This document shows, piece by piece, positions 7,459 through 8,051 of a stretch of 8,051 nt of DNA (positions are counted from its first letter, which is position 1; the number at the start of each line of letters is the position of its first letter). The notes beneath the pieces are model-generated. The model was given only the letters and a program-made list of their open reading frames with translations, searched no databases and was not told where the DNA came from. This stretch comes from Persephonella sp. (GTDB taxonomy: Bacteria > Aquificota > Aquificia > Aquificales > Hydrogenothermaceae): positions 1-8,051 of the forward strand of contig JALTAS010000200.1 of assembly GCA_027058925.1 (NCBI GenBank). The letters are read 5' to 3'. The translations under genes and the position numbers were made by a program.

Positions 7459-8051
7459 TCATACATAGAACCTGTTTTTTACAAACTTAAAAACAAAACA
7501 GCTATCTTTTAAAAGTTTTTCATACCTATTTATATCAATAGGCTTTGGGTTTTTTATGTATATCTCAAAAGGGACGGCTTTTATAAAACTGTCTTTTATG
7601 TATATTATGTTCACTTTTTCTCCGGGGTTTACGGTAATACCTTCTTTTATTAATGTGCCTGCTGTTTCTGAAATATCATTTTTTACCCTGTATTCTTCTA
7701 ACATTTTTGACAGTCTTTTCCTGACAATAAGATCCTGAATAGGAACTTTCCCTTTAGTGAGCCTTCTGGCATGTTTTTCAAAAAATGTATCAATATCTGA
7801 CAGTCTCTTTATCAGTTCTTTTCTGTTTTTTGCTTTTGACAGGTGATTAATAAAATCTTTCTGAAAATCTTTGATAAAACGGGGTGTATCTGATCTTCTC
7901 AGCTCAATGCCCCTCACTTTTATCCTGCCGTCTTTAAACTTTCCGTAAAACTTATTGGGAACGCCTATACCGTCTTCTTTTGACGGAACAAACACTATCC
8001 AGTCATACACACCTTCAAGTTTAACCTCAAATGGAACTGTATCCTCCAGCA
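7459..8051 (-). CDS. Family B DNA polymerase, C-terminal part (5' end beyond window)
   Basis: The frame is open from the right edge to a TGA at 7459-7461, giving 196 residues of a larger protein. The fragment starts in the palm: a strand FEVKLEGVYDWIVFVPS, then GVPNKFYGKF with a KxY element (K33-F-Y35 of the fragment) that in family B enzymes contacts primer-template DNA, then IKVRGIELRRSDTPRF, a conserved post-motif-C block. The remainder fits the thumb domain: GKVPIQDLIVRKRLSKMLEEY, then GTLIKEGITVNPGEKVNII and IDINRYEKLL near the end. The exonuclease domain and polymerase motifs A, B and C are outside the window. The style is closest to archaeal PolB and the archaeal-like PolB genes of some thermophilic bacteria. 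A GTG at 8010 could be misread as a start, but homology continues through it. The stop lies 78 bp before ilvB. Role in replication or repair cannot be decided here. Confidence 0.88.
   Translation of the reverse strand, partial: LEDTVPFEVKLEGVYDWIVFVPSKEDGIGVPNKFYGKFKDGRIKVRGIELRRSDTPRFIKDFQKDFINHLSKAKNRKELIKRLSDIDTFFEKHARRLTKGKVPIQDLIVRKRLSKMLEEYRVKNDISETAGTLIKEGITVNPGEKVNIIYIKDSFIKAVPFEIYIKNPKPIDINRYEKLLKDSCFVFKFVKNRFYV

Noticed and set aside
7459..8010. A separate 183-residue protein starting at GTG 8010
   Set aside because: The frame continues open to the window edge, and the residues before the GTG fit the same family B polymerase fold, so this is an internal Val, not a start.

Overview
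The window is a compact, AT-rich stretch of bacterial chromosome. Every gene I can support lies on the minus strand, so transcription runs from high to low coordinates. The hyperthermophile-style proteins (rich in K, E and I), the archaeal flavour of several of them (family B DNA polymerase, stand-alone RibD-C-type reductase, GH15 glucoamylase) and ordinary bacterial IlvBNC and Shine-Dalgarno sites suggest a thermophilic deep-branching bacterium. My best guess is Aquificota, Hydrogenothermaceae such as Persephonella or a relative. This is inference from protein style, not a database match.

Right edge (7459-8051): the C-terminal end (KxY region and thumb) of a family B DNA polymerase whose exonuclease and palm domains lie outside the window. 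A 78-bp gap (7381-7458) separates it from the next gene and holds the best promoter candidate in the window (TATACA, 17 bp, TATAAT).

Middle (3403-7380): ilvB, ilvN, an unrecognised 206-residue protein with a signal peptide, and ilvC. IlvB and IlvN form acetolactate synthase, and IlvC (ketol-acid reductoisomerase) takes the next step towards valine, leucine and isoleucine. The secreted or periplasmic protein starts on an ATGA overlap with ilvN, yet has no evident link to amino-acid synthesis.

Left part (1-3391): a CDP-alcohol phosphatidyltransferase (phospholipid head-group synthesis), an archaeal-type reductase of the riboflavin pathway, a MoaD-type sulfur carrier starting at TTG inside the end of the reductase gene, and a large cytoplasmic GH15 glucoamylase-like protein that runs off the left edge about a few dozen residues short of its end.

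From ilvB to the GH15 gene, junctions are overlaps or gaps of 1 to 37 bp, with no visible terminator. The eight genes therefore look like one transcription unit mixing branched-chain amino acids, membrane lipid, riboflavin, molybdopterin and glycan metabolism. No RNA genes, mobile elements, CRISPR arrays or long repeats were seen, and no gene-free stretch exceeds 80 bp. I do not see a clear novel multi-gene system. The most useful leads are the exported protein inside the ilv operon, the archaeal-type reductase and the family B polymerase.
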